Shown in pieces: positions 38,459 to 47,602 of a stretch of DNA of 64,000 bases. How positions within the stretch are numbered: the first letter of the stretch is position 1; each line of letters begins with the position of its first letter. Both the position numbers and the translations under genes were made by a program. A model generated the notes under the pieces. It was not told the DNA's origin. It worked only from the letters and a program-made list of their open reading frames with translations, and ran no database searches. The stretch spans positions 25,008,001 through 25,072,000 of the forward strand of contig NC_046681.1 of NCBI RefSeq assembly GCF_009870125.1, given 5' to 3'. The DNA comes from Drosophila pseudoobscura. Its lineage: Eukaryota; Arthropoda; Insecta; Diptera; Drosophilidae.

Positions 38459-39672
38459 TTTATGAATCATAGATATAGTATTATAACTAAAAATTGGCGC
38501 CCAACGTGGGGCCACACCTATTCAGGTGTGACACCATTAACACTGTGACATCCTTTTTTTTGTTTTTTAAAACTTCCCGATTCAGCATAGACGGCATTGA
38601 CCAAAATTGTTTCTCTGGAAGTGGTCATTGCTCAAGAATACCTTCTTTTCTCAACACCAAGTAGAGGGCTCGTCAGTCGATTCGGAAAACGGAAGCAGAA
38701 GTTTTGACTTTTCATCCGGCCACGTCTGAGGAGCGTTTCGAAAAGTGCATCGATCTTAATAATACCCTACTTTTTCTGAGGCAGGAGCCTTAAACATGGT
38801 CTTTCGGGCGCATAGGACTGCAGAGGGAATCTCGTTTACTTACGGAACCCTGCCCACGGCTGAAGGACTGTGCGGAAGGCTTAGCCGTTGCTGCTGATGA
38901 GCTTTAGCGCGTTGGACATACCCGGATTAATCTTGATTATAGAATTCCGTGGGCCACGAGTGAAATCAGAAGCAGCATGCTCATTTCAAGTGTAGAGTGC
39001 CGAGCCGAGGTGTTTGGACAACAGCGGCGCGAATCAAAGCAGCAGCTGGCCACGGCTCGCGCATGCAGTTGTTGTTGGTTTTAATTAGACAGCGACAAGT
39101 GCAAGGCGTCTGCGCGCGTACACATTCTTTTCATTTTCTTTTGTGCTTAGGAATTGGGGTCTCAGTTAGCATAGGGTCCGATTCGCATGGGGATTAGCTA
39201 TGCGTAAGGCAAAAATTTTTATGACTTTATTTTATCGTATCATATTCTTTGCGCTCTATTCTTGTGGTTTACATTCCATGTGTGTTATTTCGTAGGGCTG
39301 TTGATTTGCTAGCTCTCTCGCTGTACAAGGGAAGCGAGACTTGAGAACAGCTGTGGCGTTTGCAGGGCCATTGACCCTAAGTTGGCAACGTAGGAAGCTA
39401 TGAATTATAACACGAGGAATCAGTTCTCTTTGTAATTTGAGTTCACGTAAAATTACCTATTATTTTTTAATTTTTAAGTCATCTTAGGTTTGCTAGCATA
39501 AGTTATCTGACTTTTAACTAGAATATTTAATTTAGTTTTACTATTAACACATTTTTAACTTTGGTTTTGTCTGCGTTTGATAAGCAAGTGTTTAGGTTTT
39601 GTCGTGTAGTTTTTGTGGGGCATATTTTTGTCAGGACAGTTAGGAATTAAGTTTGATTTATTTCTTTTTACA
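38459..39672 (+). other. Retrotransposon 5' leader
   Basis: About 1.2 kb of untranslated internal sequence between LTR and gag, carrying the primer-binding site near its start. It probably includes packaging signals, none of which I can identify. Short open frames (up to 66 codons) look incidental. Confidence 0.7.
38495..38512 (+). promoter_or_regulatory. Primer-binding site, tRNA-Lys
   Basis: TGGCGCCCAACGTGGGGC is complementary to the 3' end of Drosophila tRNA-Lys as I know it, over 18 bases. It lies 36 bases after the LTR end rather than within the usual few bases. Confidence 0.85.
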
Positions 39673-41070
39673 ATGGAAAACCCCGATAATGAGCCTGAAC
39701 CGGCTCCGGCGCCAAAATGCCAGTTGTGTGGGAAAACTTTGGCTTCGGCTCCTACATTGAAAACAAAGTGCAGTCACGAGTTTCACAAAACTTGTATTGA
39801 GTCACATGTCAAGACCCATACTACCTGTCCCACATGCAAGACGCTATGCGTCGATAGAAGTACTCCTCATAATACCAGGTCACAGGCCAAGCAAAACGAG
39901 GCAGCAGCCATAACCGCTGAAAGAGTTAGTAGCATAGTTACACAGGCCATCAGCACGATGCAAAACGAGGTGGTAGCCCAGCTCACGGACAAAATGGCTC
40001 AAATCATTCAGTCCAGCATAGCAGCACATTTCCAAGAGACTGGCAATAGTATTCCTCAAGGGAATAGACGTGGGGAAGCGGATAATCCGGTCCAACAAAA
40101 TAGGGACAGAGAAGTGGGGGAAACATTCCGACAGGGGCTGAATAGTCAGTATTTAGCACAGTTTCCGAGCTACGACCGTCCAAGCAGTGCAGTCTCAGAT
40201 CTGAGTCAGCGACCGGACAAAGTCGCCCATATCCTCAATAGTTGGAAATTACGTTTTAATGGGACCCAAGAAGGATTGAGCATTGATAACTTTCTCTATA
40301 GGGTAGAGGCTTTGACACATCAGACTCTTGAAGGAAATTTTCCAGTTCTTTGCAGTAACGCCAGTCTGCTTTTTGACGGAAAGGCCAGAGATTTTTATTG
40401 GCGTTACCACAAGACTTCCGGATCGATGAGATGGGACCGGTTATGCCAAGCCCTAAGAAAGCAGTTTAGGGATTCTCGAACCGATGTGGATATCAGAGAA
40501 GCGATAAGGGACAGGAAGCAGAAAGAAAAAGAAAGTTTCGATTCCTTCCACGACGCCCTGATACAGCTGATGGATGATTTGGAAACTCCCATGTCAGAGA
40601 AAGCGATTGTGGAAACTTTACGGCGCAATTTGCGACCGGAAATTAGACATGAGCTACTGAATGTCCAAATCGACTCCGTAGAACGTTTGAGAGAAGTCTG
40701 TCGTAGAAGGGAGGGTTTTCTCGACGACGTTAGGCGGAGTCATGGGTACCAGAAATTGATTCCTTTCCGGAAACAGGTTGCGGAATTGGTAGGGGAAGCC
40801 CAATTAGAGGAGGCCTCCGAATTCTCGGATGTAGAAGAAGAGGACGAGGTGGCAGCCGTGGCACTGATTTGCTGGAATTGCCGAAAGGAGGGGCATCGCT
40901 ACCACGATTGCGATAGCAAAAGGAAAATTTTTTGCTTTGGGTGCGGAGCACCTAATAAATATAAGCCGTCGTGTAGCAAGTGCCAAAAAAACGGCAAAGT
41001 GAACACCCAGCCTCGCCAGCCGGTCAGTGTTCAGCGCAAGCAGTCGAGTGCAGAGGCGAAATCCCAGTAG
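39673..41070 (+). CDS. gag: Gag with N-terminal RING-H2 finger and zinc knuckles
   Basis: Structural protein of the retrotransposon particle, 465 residues from the ATG at 39,673 (context ACAATGG). The frame opens upstream at 39,613 but that start context is poor. Residues 16-55 form C-x2-C-x13-C-x-H-x2-H-x2-C-x10-C-x2-C, a complete RING-H2 pattern. A coiled, Gln-rich linker follows. The central part (WKLRFNGTQ, then FLYRVE and a Leu/Arg-rich helical stretch) is of Retrotrans_gag type. Near the C-terminus is a CCHC knuckle (CWNCRKEGHRYHDC), then a second knuckle in which the His position is Lys (CFGCGAPNKYKPSC). The end overlaps pol by 91 bases as counted from the first pol codon in that frame. 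RING domains are not a standard part of Gag. Confidence 0.9.
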   Translation: MENPDNEPEPAPAPKCQLCGKTLASAPTLKTKCSHEFHKTCIESHVKTHTTCPTCKTLCVDRSTPHNTRSQAKQNEAAAITAERVSSIVTQAISTMQNEVVAQLTDKMAQIIQSSIAAHFQETGNSIPQGNRRGEADNPVQQNRDREVGETFRQGLNSQYLAQFPSYDRPSSAVSDLSQRPDKVAHILNSWKLRFNGTQEGLSIDNFLYRVEALTHQTLEGNFPVLCSNASLLFDGKARDFYWRYHKTSGSMRWDRLCQALRKQFRDSRTDVDIREAIRDRKQKEKESFDSFHDALIQLMDDLETPMSEKAIVETLRRNLRPEIRHELLNVQIDSVERLREVCRRREGFLDDVRRSHGYQKLIPFRKQVAELVGEAQLEEASEFSDVEEEDEVAAVALICWNCRKEGHRYHDCDSKRKIFCFGCGAPNKYKPSCSKCQKNGKVNTQPRQPVSVQRKQSSAEAKSQ

Positions 41071-44000
41071 GGATACTTAAAACTACCGCCCAGTTTCCGT
41101 CTGAGAAATCAGAATCCGACATACACCAAGCTTTAGTCTGGCCACAACTAGTCCATGCCAGATCCCATTCGCTTTTCACCAACGACCAACCCAGTAATAA
41201 GTCCCTCACAAGGAGTGCAAGAAGGATGAGAGCGTTCCGGCAGGCGGCGAAAGCGATAAATTGCATTCGTTACAAGCAGAAGGACAAGCGTCCATATGCG
41301 GAAGTTCGCCTGTTGGATCAAACGGTCCTTGGTCTATTGGACACCGGAGCAGCTATAAGTGTTATAGGCGGAAAGTTAGCAGAACGCGTAATCCAAAGCC
41401 GAATTCCTTTTAAGAGAGGAGTTCTAAATGCTTCCACTGCGGATGGACGGAGGCAAGAGGTAGTGGGACGACTGCGGACACCGGTGCAGTATAAGGGTGC
41501 AGTGAAGGACCTTGAGCTGCACATTATTCCATCGCTCAGCCAGGACCTGTATTTAGGGATCGATTTTTGGTCGAGTTTCGATTTATTGCCACCCAGCATG
41601 TCGCTGGCAGAGATAGTTCATGAACCGCAGAACCTCAGCCGAGGGGAAATGGATCAGTTGCAAGCGACCATCAATTTATTTCCTTCGTTTTCCGTTTCCG
41701 GTCTAGGAAAGACGGCCCTGCTTTCGCATTCAATTGATGTAGGTGATGCAAAAGCCGTGAAGCAGAGACACTTCCCTGTATCTCCTGCGGTAGAGAAATT
41801 GTTATATGCGGAGATAGATCGGATGCTCAGCTTAGGGGTGATAGAGGAATCCGATAGTGCGTGGTCATCACCGGTAGTATTGGTGCAGAAGCCAGGGAAG
41901 GTGAGGCTATGTTTGGATAGTAGGAAAGTTAACGCGGTGACCAAAAAGGACGCGTATCCGTTACCACAAATTGATGGGATTTTAGGACGTCTTCCTAAGG
42001 CGATGTTTATTTCGAGCCTGGATCTTAAGGATGCCTATTGGCAAGTTCCCTTAGAGCCGAGCTCACGCGATAAAACAGCGTTCACGGTTCCGGGCAAACC
42101 TCTCTACCAGTATAAGGTGATGCCTTTTGGTCTCACTAACGCTTCGCAGACCATGACAAGGCTGATGGACAAGGTAATTCCGGCCAGTTTAAGAAATGAA
42201 GTTTTTGTGTACCTGGACGACCTTTTGATTGTGTCGGACAGTTTTGAGTCACATCGGAGGGTGTTGAGTGAAGTGGCAAGTTACATAAAAGCGGCAGGGT
42301 TAACGCTGAATGTGGAGAAAAGCAAGTTTTGCATGAAGTCAGTGCGGTATTTGGGGCATATAGTAGGTGAAGGGGTGATTCGTACAGATCCGGATAAGAT
42401 TTCGGCTATGTCCGATTTTCCTTTGCCAAAATCCCTAAAGTCTCTGCGTCGCTTCCTAGGTATGGTAGGCTGGTACCGGAAGTTTATAAGCAACTTCGCA
42501 TCGGTAGCCGCGCCTCTCACGGACTTGCTCAAACCTAGACAGAAATTTTCAATGACTCCAGCGGGTCAGGAGGCTTTTGAAAAGTTGAAGGAGATGCTTT
42601 GCTCAGCGCCAGTTTTGCGTAGTCCTGATTTTAGCAAACCATTCTATGTTCACTGCGACGCTAGCAAGACAGGCGTTGGGGGAGTGCTGGTGCAGAAGAC
42701 ACCGGAGGGGGACGAATATCCGATTGCGTTTGTATCGAAAAAACTCAACAAAGCCCAAAAGAATTATTCGGTCACCGAACAAGAATGTCTGGCCGCAATA
42801 GTTTGCATAAATAAGTTCAGAGCTTACATCGAGGGGCATGAATTTACTGTAATCACTGATCACGCCTCCTTGAAGTGGCTCATGTCACAAACTGACTTAC
42901 ACTCACGTCTAGCCCGGTGGGCATTAAAGCTGCAGAGTTTCTCGTTTAAAATCGAGCATCGTAGCGGCAGGCTTAATGTGGTTCCGGATGCTCTTTCTCG
43001 CGTAAATGAGGAGGAAGTGGCGACTCTAGACGCGAGCAATGGGTTGTTGGTGGATTTGGAATCGCCAGAATTCAAGGCAGAAGATTACGTGGAGATCGTA
43101 GAAAGGGTTAGGGCCAATATTGATAAGTTGCCAGATCTCAAAATTGTAGATAACTTGTTGTATCGTAGGTCAGATCACGCAACAGGAGAGGTGCTACATG
43201 ATGTGTTCATTTGGAAACTCTGGATTCCTCAAGGGTTAGTGGTTGATGTTTTGCGTAACGCGCACGACAATCCACTGGCTTCCCATGGAGGCATTCACAA
43301 AACCCTAGAAAGGATACGGCGGTATTATTACTGGCCTGGTTTGGTTGCCGATGTGAAGAAGTATATCCAGGCTTGTGATGTCTGCAAGACTACCAAGGCC
43401 CCCAATACAATCCAGAGACCGAAGATTGGAATTGCGCCCGAGTCACAACGTTTCTTCCAGAAATTATATGTAGATTTCCTGGGGCCATATCCCCGTTCAA
43501 GAAGTGGACATATAGGCATCTTTATCGTCCTCGATCACTATTCTAAATATGTGTTTCTTAAGGCAGTGAAGAAGTTGACCGCGGACGTGGTAGTCAAGTA
43601 CATGCAGCAAGATCTTTTTCATGCTTTCGGGGTTCCGGAGACAATAGTATCCGACAATGGCACACAATTTAAGTCTGAGGCATTCCAAAAGCTACTCCGG
43701 GAATATAAAGTTTCGCACACTCTCACGGCCCTGTACGCACCCCAAGCTAATGCTTCCGAACGTGTAAATCGCTCGGTGATTGCAGCAATCCGATCTTACG
43801 TGCGCGAGGATCAGAAGGACTGGGACGAGCACCTCAGCAGCATTTGCTGCGCATTGCGTTCTGCGGTGCATGCAAGTCTGAATGCAACTCCTTATTATAT
43901 GGTGTTCGGACAGCATTTCGTCACTTCCGGGGCAACATACAAGCTTCTGAGAGCATTGCGGGTGATGGATGACAGGTCAGCAGTTTTCTCGCGGGAGGAT

Positions 44001-44288
44001 TCATTAGACTTGGTTCGAAGCAAGGCTCTAGAAGTCATGAAAAAACAGAATGATAAAAATGAACGGCAGTACAACTTACGGGCTAGAGACATATCCTACA
44101 ATGTCGGTCAGGAGGTGTTCCGAAGAAATTTCAGGCAGAGCAATTTTCAGTCAGGGTACAGCGCGAAGTTGGGTCCGGCCTTTCTGAAGGCCAGGGTCAA
44201 AAAGAAGATAGGGCAGGCCTACTATGAGTTAGAGGATTTGCAGGATCGTTATGTAGGACGGTTTCACGCGAAAGATCTTCGTCAGTAA
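40980..44288 (+). CDS. pol: Pol polyprotein: protease, RT, RNase H, integrase
   Basis: Read in the -1 frame relative to gag, with no suitable ATG at its start, so it is made as a Gag-Pol fusion by frameshifting at 40,986-40,992. About 1100 residues, uninterrupted. Protease LLDTGAAIS (Asp about 121); reverse transcriptase with SLDLKDAYWQVPL and the catalytic YLDD (about 411-414); RNase H (HCDASKTGVGG, VTEQECLA, ITDHASLKWL); integrase with HHCC finger (H and H around ASHGGIHKT, CDVCK) and the acidic triad Asp 832, Asp 892 and Glu 927. The spacing between the last two is 34 residues, one fewer than typical for retroelement integrases. The C-terminus has a GPAFLKARV segment like the GPY/F module. 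The stop lies 74 bases before the 3' LTR, leaving no room for env. Confidence 0.95.
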   Translation: MPKKRQSEHPASPAGQCSAQAVECRGEIPVGILKTTAQFPSEKSESDIHQALVWPQLVHARSHSLFTNDQPSNKSLTRSARRMRAFRQAAKAINCIRYKQKDKRPYAEVRLLDQTVLGLLDTGAAISVIGGKLAERVIQSRIPFKRGVLNASTADGRRQEVVGRLRTPVQYKGAVKDLELHIIPSLSQDLYLGIDFWSSFDLLPPSMSLAEIVHEPQNLSRGEMDQLQATINLFPSFSVSGLGKTALLSHSIDVGDAKAVKQRHFPVSPAVEKLLYAEIDRMLSLGVIEESDSAWSSPVVLVQKPGKVRLCLDSRKVNAVTKKDAYPLPQIDGILGRLPKAMFISSLDLKDAYWQVPLEPSSRDKTAFTVPGKPLYQYKVMPFGLTNASQTMTRLMDKVIPASLRNEVFVYLDDLLIVSDSFESHRRVLSEVASYIKAAGLTLNVEKSKFCMKSVRYLGHIVGEGVIRTDPDKISAMSDFPLPKSLKSLRRFLGMVGWYRKFISNFASVAAPLTDLLKPRQKFSMTPAGQEAFEKLKEMLCSAPVLRSPDFSKPFYVHCDASKTGVGGVLVQKTPEGDEYPIAFVSKKLNKAQKNYSVTEQECLAAIVCINKFRAYIEGHEFTVITDHASLKWLMSQTDLHSRLARWALKLQSFSFKIEHRSGRLNVVPDALSRVNEEEVATLDASNGLLVDLESPEFKAEDYVEIVERVRANIDKLPDLKIVDNLLYRRSDHATGEVLHDVFIWKLWIPQGLVVDVLRNAHDNPLASHGGIHKTLERIRRYYYWPGLVADVKKYIQACDVCKTTKAPNTIQRPKIGIAPESQRFFQKLYVDFLGPYPRSRSGHIGIFIVLDHYSKYVFLKAVKKLTADVVVKYMQQDLFHAFGVPETIVSDNGTQFKSEAFQKLLREYKVSHTLTALYAPQANASERVNRSVIAAIRSYVREDQKDWDEHLSSICCALRSAVHASLNATPYYMVFGQHFVTSGATYKLLRALRVMDDRSAVFSREDSLDLVRSKALEVMKKQNDKNERQYNLRARDISYNVGQEVFRRNFRQSNFQSGYSAKLGPAFLKARVKKKIGQAYYELEDLQDRYVGRFHAKDLRQ
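40986..40992 (+). promoter_or_regulatory. -1 ribosomal frameshift site A AAA AAC
   Basis: In the gag frame the codons are CAA AAA AAC. The heptamer fits the X XXY YYZ rule and lies where the pol frame first becomes usable, 78 bases before the gag stop. A stem-loop downstream is plausible but I could not fold it. Confidence 0.8.
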
Positions 44289-44362
44289 GCCAACTGCTTC
44301 AAGCTCTCCTGTTATCATTCTTGGGAGTGTGACCCCCAAGCCTGATCTTTCGGGGGGGCTTT

Positions 44363-46227
44363 TGTAGCGCTTGTAGCAGGGAATGCTGAGTTTTTGTGGC
44401 GCCATCTAACGCTCAGAGTGGCAGGCGGACGACAGGTCAAGGGAGAACCAAAAAGACGGTAACAGGTCAAAACGTCAGGTTATCTCTGTTGAAAATGCAT
44501 CCAGGGACCTGTTAGAGGATTTGCCGCCAGAACGTTGGCGTCCCTATCGGCTATTCCCTTGTGAAAGTCAGTTGAGTCGGTTGCGTATCGGTCCGACGGA
44601 AGGGAAAAACCAAGAATTTAGTGAAGAGAAAAACTCTAAGGGAATCTAATTAGCTAAATCCAAGATTCGACTGCGAGATTCTTGGTTGAAGGCGAGTGGG
44701 CTGTTCAGTCGTCAGAAGCCGTATAGCGCTGAGTCCGGTTGGGGTAAGTGCTGCGGAGGAGAAGAGAAGGGCTAAAGGAGAATAAAGAGTTGTCCCATTT
44801 GTAGTCTTGGCGCTTAGAAATCGAGGTAATCAGTGCGGATTCGATCGTCCAAGGAAGCCAGCCAGCAGACAACAGCAGCCGCAAGCCTAACAAAGCGGCG
44901 TTTGAATTTTTGGGACTGTCTGGAAAGCGCTCAGCCATCGGAGAAGCGAGCGTGGAAGCAGAGGGAGAAGATATTTGGGCAACGCTCGGTCCCCCCCAAG
45001 CGGCTAGCTTTCCGAGGCGTTGGCGTCGGCACTTTAGTAGTCGAGCGCGACGCGACAGAAAAGGAGGGCCCGTCCCTTGGTCGCGAGCAGATCGGCGGAG
45101 AGAAAGTGTTAATCTAGCACCGTCGGAGATTGGCCGTTTGGCCTTTTCTTTGCTTTCGCGTACCCTTCACCTGCAGAAGCAGGGGAAGAGAATTTGTGCG
45201 GTTCCCTTTCGCCCAGGAGGTGGAAAGGAAACATAGATAACAGTCGGGAGAAATAGAATAGGGAAAAAAAGAGGAAGCAACGGATTGACAGAGTGATTGT
45301 ATTCGTGTTCGTAAATGTATAATTAATTTTGATCTCGGTGCGGAGTTATTTAGGAGAGAATTAGATTTGATTCCGGTAGTGGCTTCTCGTGACTCTCGCC
45401 GATCTGCAAATATGATTTCCCCCTACCTTGTGCCATTTTAAGTGTTCTTCCTCCACAGCAGCTTTAGGTATTCATCGAGGAAAGCGCTTTCGCCGATGGA
45501 GCCATAAACTGGAGAAAAGGTATGAGTGGACTTAAATTTTGTTATTAATAAAGTACAACTTGAAGCAAGGGAATTAGGGCCGGTCGGTGAGCGGGAGGGA
45601 GAAGTGCCCACTCGAATTGGCTTCTGAACATTACGGAGTCAGCAAGCAAGTTAGTTTGTCCATTTCGGACTTATTTAGTATATCGTTTGTATTACACATA
45701 GCCAAGTATTTGTAGGAATTTTACACATATATTTTCATTTAGCTACTCTTTTAATATGGGGAATTATATTATGGTATTTGCGGGTAATACTAGTGTTTTA
45801 GCCAGTAAGTGAATAAACTTTATAATGTGTTAATCTACCGTTTTGCTTTCGCTGGCAAATTCCCCATGTAGGACGTCCCGGACAAAGGGGCCATTCCGTC
45901 ATTAAATCGAACGGTTTGGAATGGCCATGGTAGGGCGGGCGACACGACCTCGACAACACCAGAGGCGGAGTTGAGATACCTTTCCAGCACAAATCCACAA
46001 TTCTATCTAGGGATAAACAGTGTCTCCCGGTTAAGCATTTTCGTCGTGACACGCTACTTCATTCGCGGTATAATGCGTATAGGCCACCAGCAGGAGGAGG
46101 GGCAAGAACATCACTCCAATAGCCGACGAGCAGAGGCCGGAAACCCAAAGCGTGTGCTCCCCTTCGCTGAACAACAGCTAGCCTGGCAGGATTTATATAC
46201 ACAGACGTGCGTAGGTGATACGTTACA
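44363..46227 (+). repeat. 3' LTR of the full-length element
   Basis: Same 1,865-bp length as the 5' LTR and, by eye, the same sequence. It is preceded by a G-run (GGGGGGGCTTT) at the expected polypurine-tract position. Confidence 0.95.
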
Positions 46228-47318
46228 GATAGCAGAGATATAGCGTGCAGAAAACCCAGTATTCTAACGAATCCAAATCTTCAGAAGGCTATATTTCAGA
46301 CAAATAGGGCCACATCGCTGCAGGACCAACTCTCCTAGGATCGTGAGAATCCAGACTGTCGAACTGCATTAAAATCTCGACTTTGAAAATGAGGCCGATT
46401 TTTTGCAATTTTAATGATCATGATTTTTTGCGAAAATCGTGAGGAAATGGAAGTCCCTTTTTCCGATGGCAGTCGATTGGCAGGACTCTCCCGATCACGA
46501 AAAGACATGCCGCACTCCGATCGGATGCCGGATAGCAGAGATATAGCGTGCAGAAAACCCAGTATTCTAACGAATCCAAATCTTCAGAAGGCTATATTTC
46601 AGACAAATAGGGCCACATCGCTGCAGGACCAACTCTCCTAGGATCGTGAGAATCCAGACTGTCGAACTGCATTAAAATCTCGACTTTGAAAATGAGGCCG
46701 ATTTTTTGCAATTTTAATGATGTAACCATCATGATTTTTTGCGAAAATCGTGAGGAAATGGAAGTCCCTTTTTCCGATGGCAGTCGATTGGCAGGACTCT
46801 CCCGATCACGAAAAGACATGCCGCACTCCGATCGGATGCCGGATAGCAGAGATATAGCGTGCAGAAAACCCAGTATTCTAACGAATCCAAATCTTCAGAA
46901 GGCTATATTTCAGACAAATAGGGCCACATCGCTGCAGGACCAACTCTCCTAGGATCGTGAGAATCCAGACTGTCGAACTGCATTAAAATCTCGACTTTGA
47001 AAATGAGGCCGATTTTTTGCAATTTTAATGATGTAACCATCATGATTTTTTGCGAAAATCGTGAGGAAATGGAAGTCCCTTTTTCCGATGGCAGTCGATT
47101 GGCAGGACTCTCCCGATCACGAAAAGACATGCCGCACTCCGATCGGAGGCCGGATAGCAGAGATATAGCGCGCAGAAAACTCAGTATTCTAACGAATCCA
47201 AATCTTCAGAAGGCTATATTTCAGACAAATAGGGCCACATCGCTGCAGGACCAACTCTCCCAGGATCGTGAGAATCCAGACTGTCGAACTGCATTAAAAT
47301 CTCGACTTTGAAAATGAG
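46228..47318 (-). repeat. 311-bp satellite between the two element copies, about 3.5 monomers
   Basis: Same orientation as the right block. The first monomer has an 8-bp deletion (spacing 303 instead of 311 bp, near 46,418). The third is of the GAGGCCGG class. It breaks off abruptly inside a monomer at 47,318, directly against retrotransposon interior sequence. Confidence 0.95.
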
Positions 47319-47602
47319 TGGTAGGGGAAGCCCAATTAGAGGAGGCCTCCGAATTCTCGGATGTAGAAGAAGAGGACGAGGTGGCAGCCGTGGCACTGAT
47401 TTGCTGGAATTGCCGAAAGGAGGGGCATCGCTACCACGATTGCGATAGCAAAAGGAAAATTTTTTGCTTTGGGTGCGGAGCACCTAATAAATATAAGCCG
47501 TCGTGTAGCAAGTGCCAAAAAAACGGCAAAGTGAACACCCAGCCTCGCCAGCCGGTCAGTGTTCAGCGCAAGCAGTCGAGTGCAGAGGCGAAATCCCAGT
47601 AG
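47319..47602 (+). pseudogene. gag: Gag C-terminal remnant
   Basis: The last about 94 codons of gag, containing both zinc knuckles, joined directly to satellite sequence. The RING finger, capsid-like region and start codon are missing, so no functional Gag can be made from this copy. Confidence 0.9.

Larger units (their letters stand above)
36594..46227 (+). mobile_element. Full-length Ty3/gypsy LTR retrotransposon, 9,634 bp
   Basis: Two LTRs of exactly 1,865 bp (TGTAG to TTACA) flank a 5,904-bp interior with a tRNA-Lys primer site, gag and pol in protease-RT-RNase H-integrase order, and no env. LTRs and coding frames appear intact, so the insertion is young and may be competent. The very long LTRs, tRNA-Lys priming and absence of env recall the Osvaldo/Ulysses group of Drosophila elements. 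That assignment is from memory and needs a tree. Confidence 0.95.

Noticed and set aside
44289..44362. Possible env gene after pol
   Set aside because: Only 74 bases separate the pol stop from the 3' LTR, so there is no room for an envelope gene.
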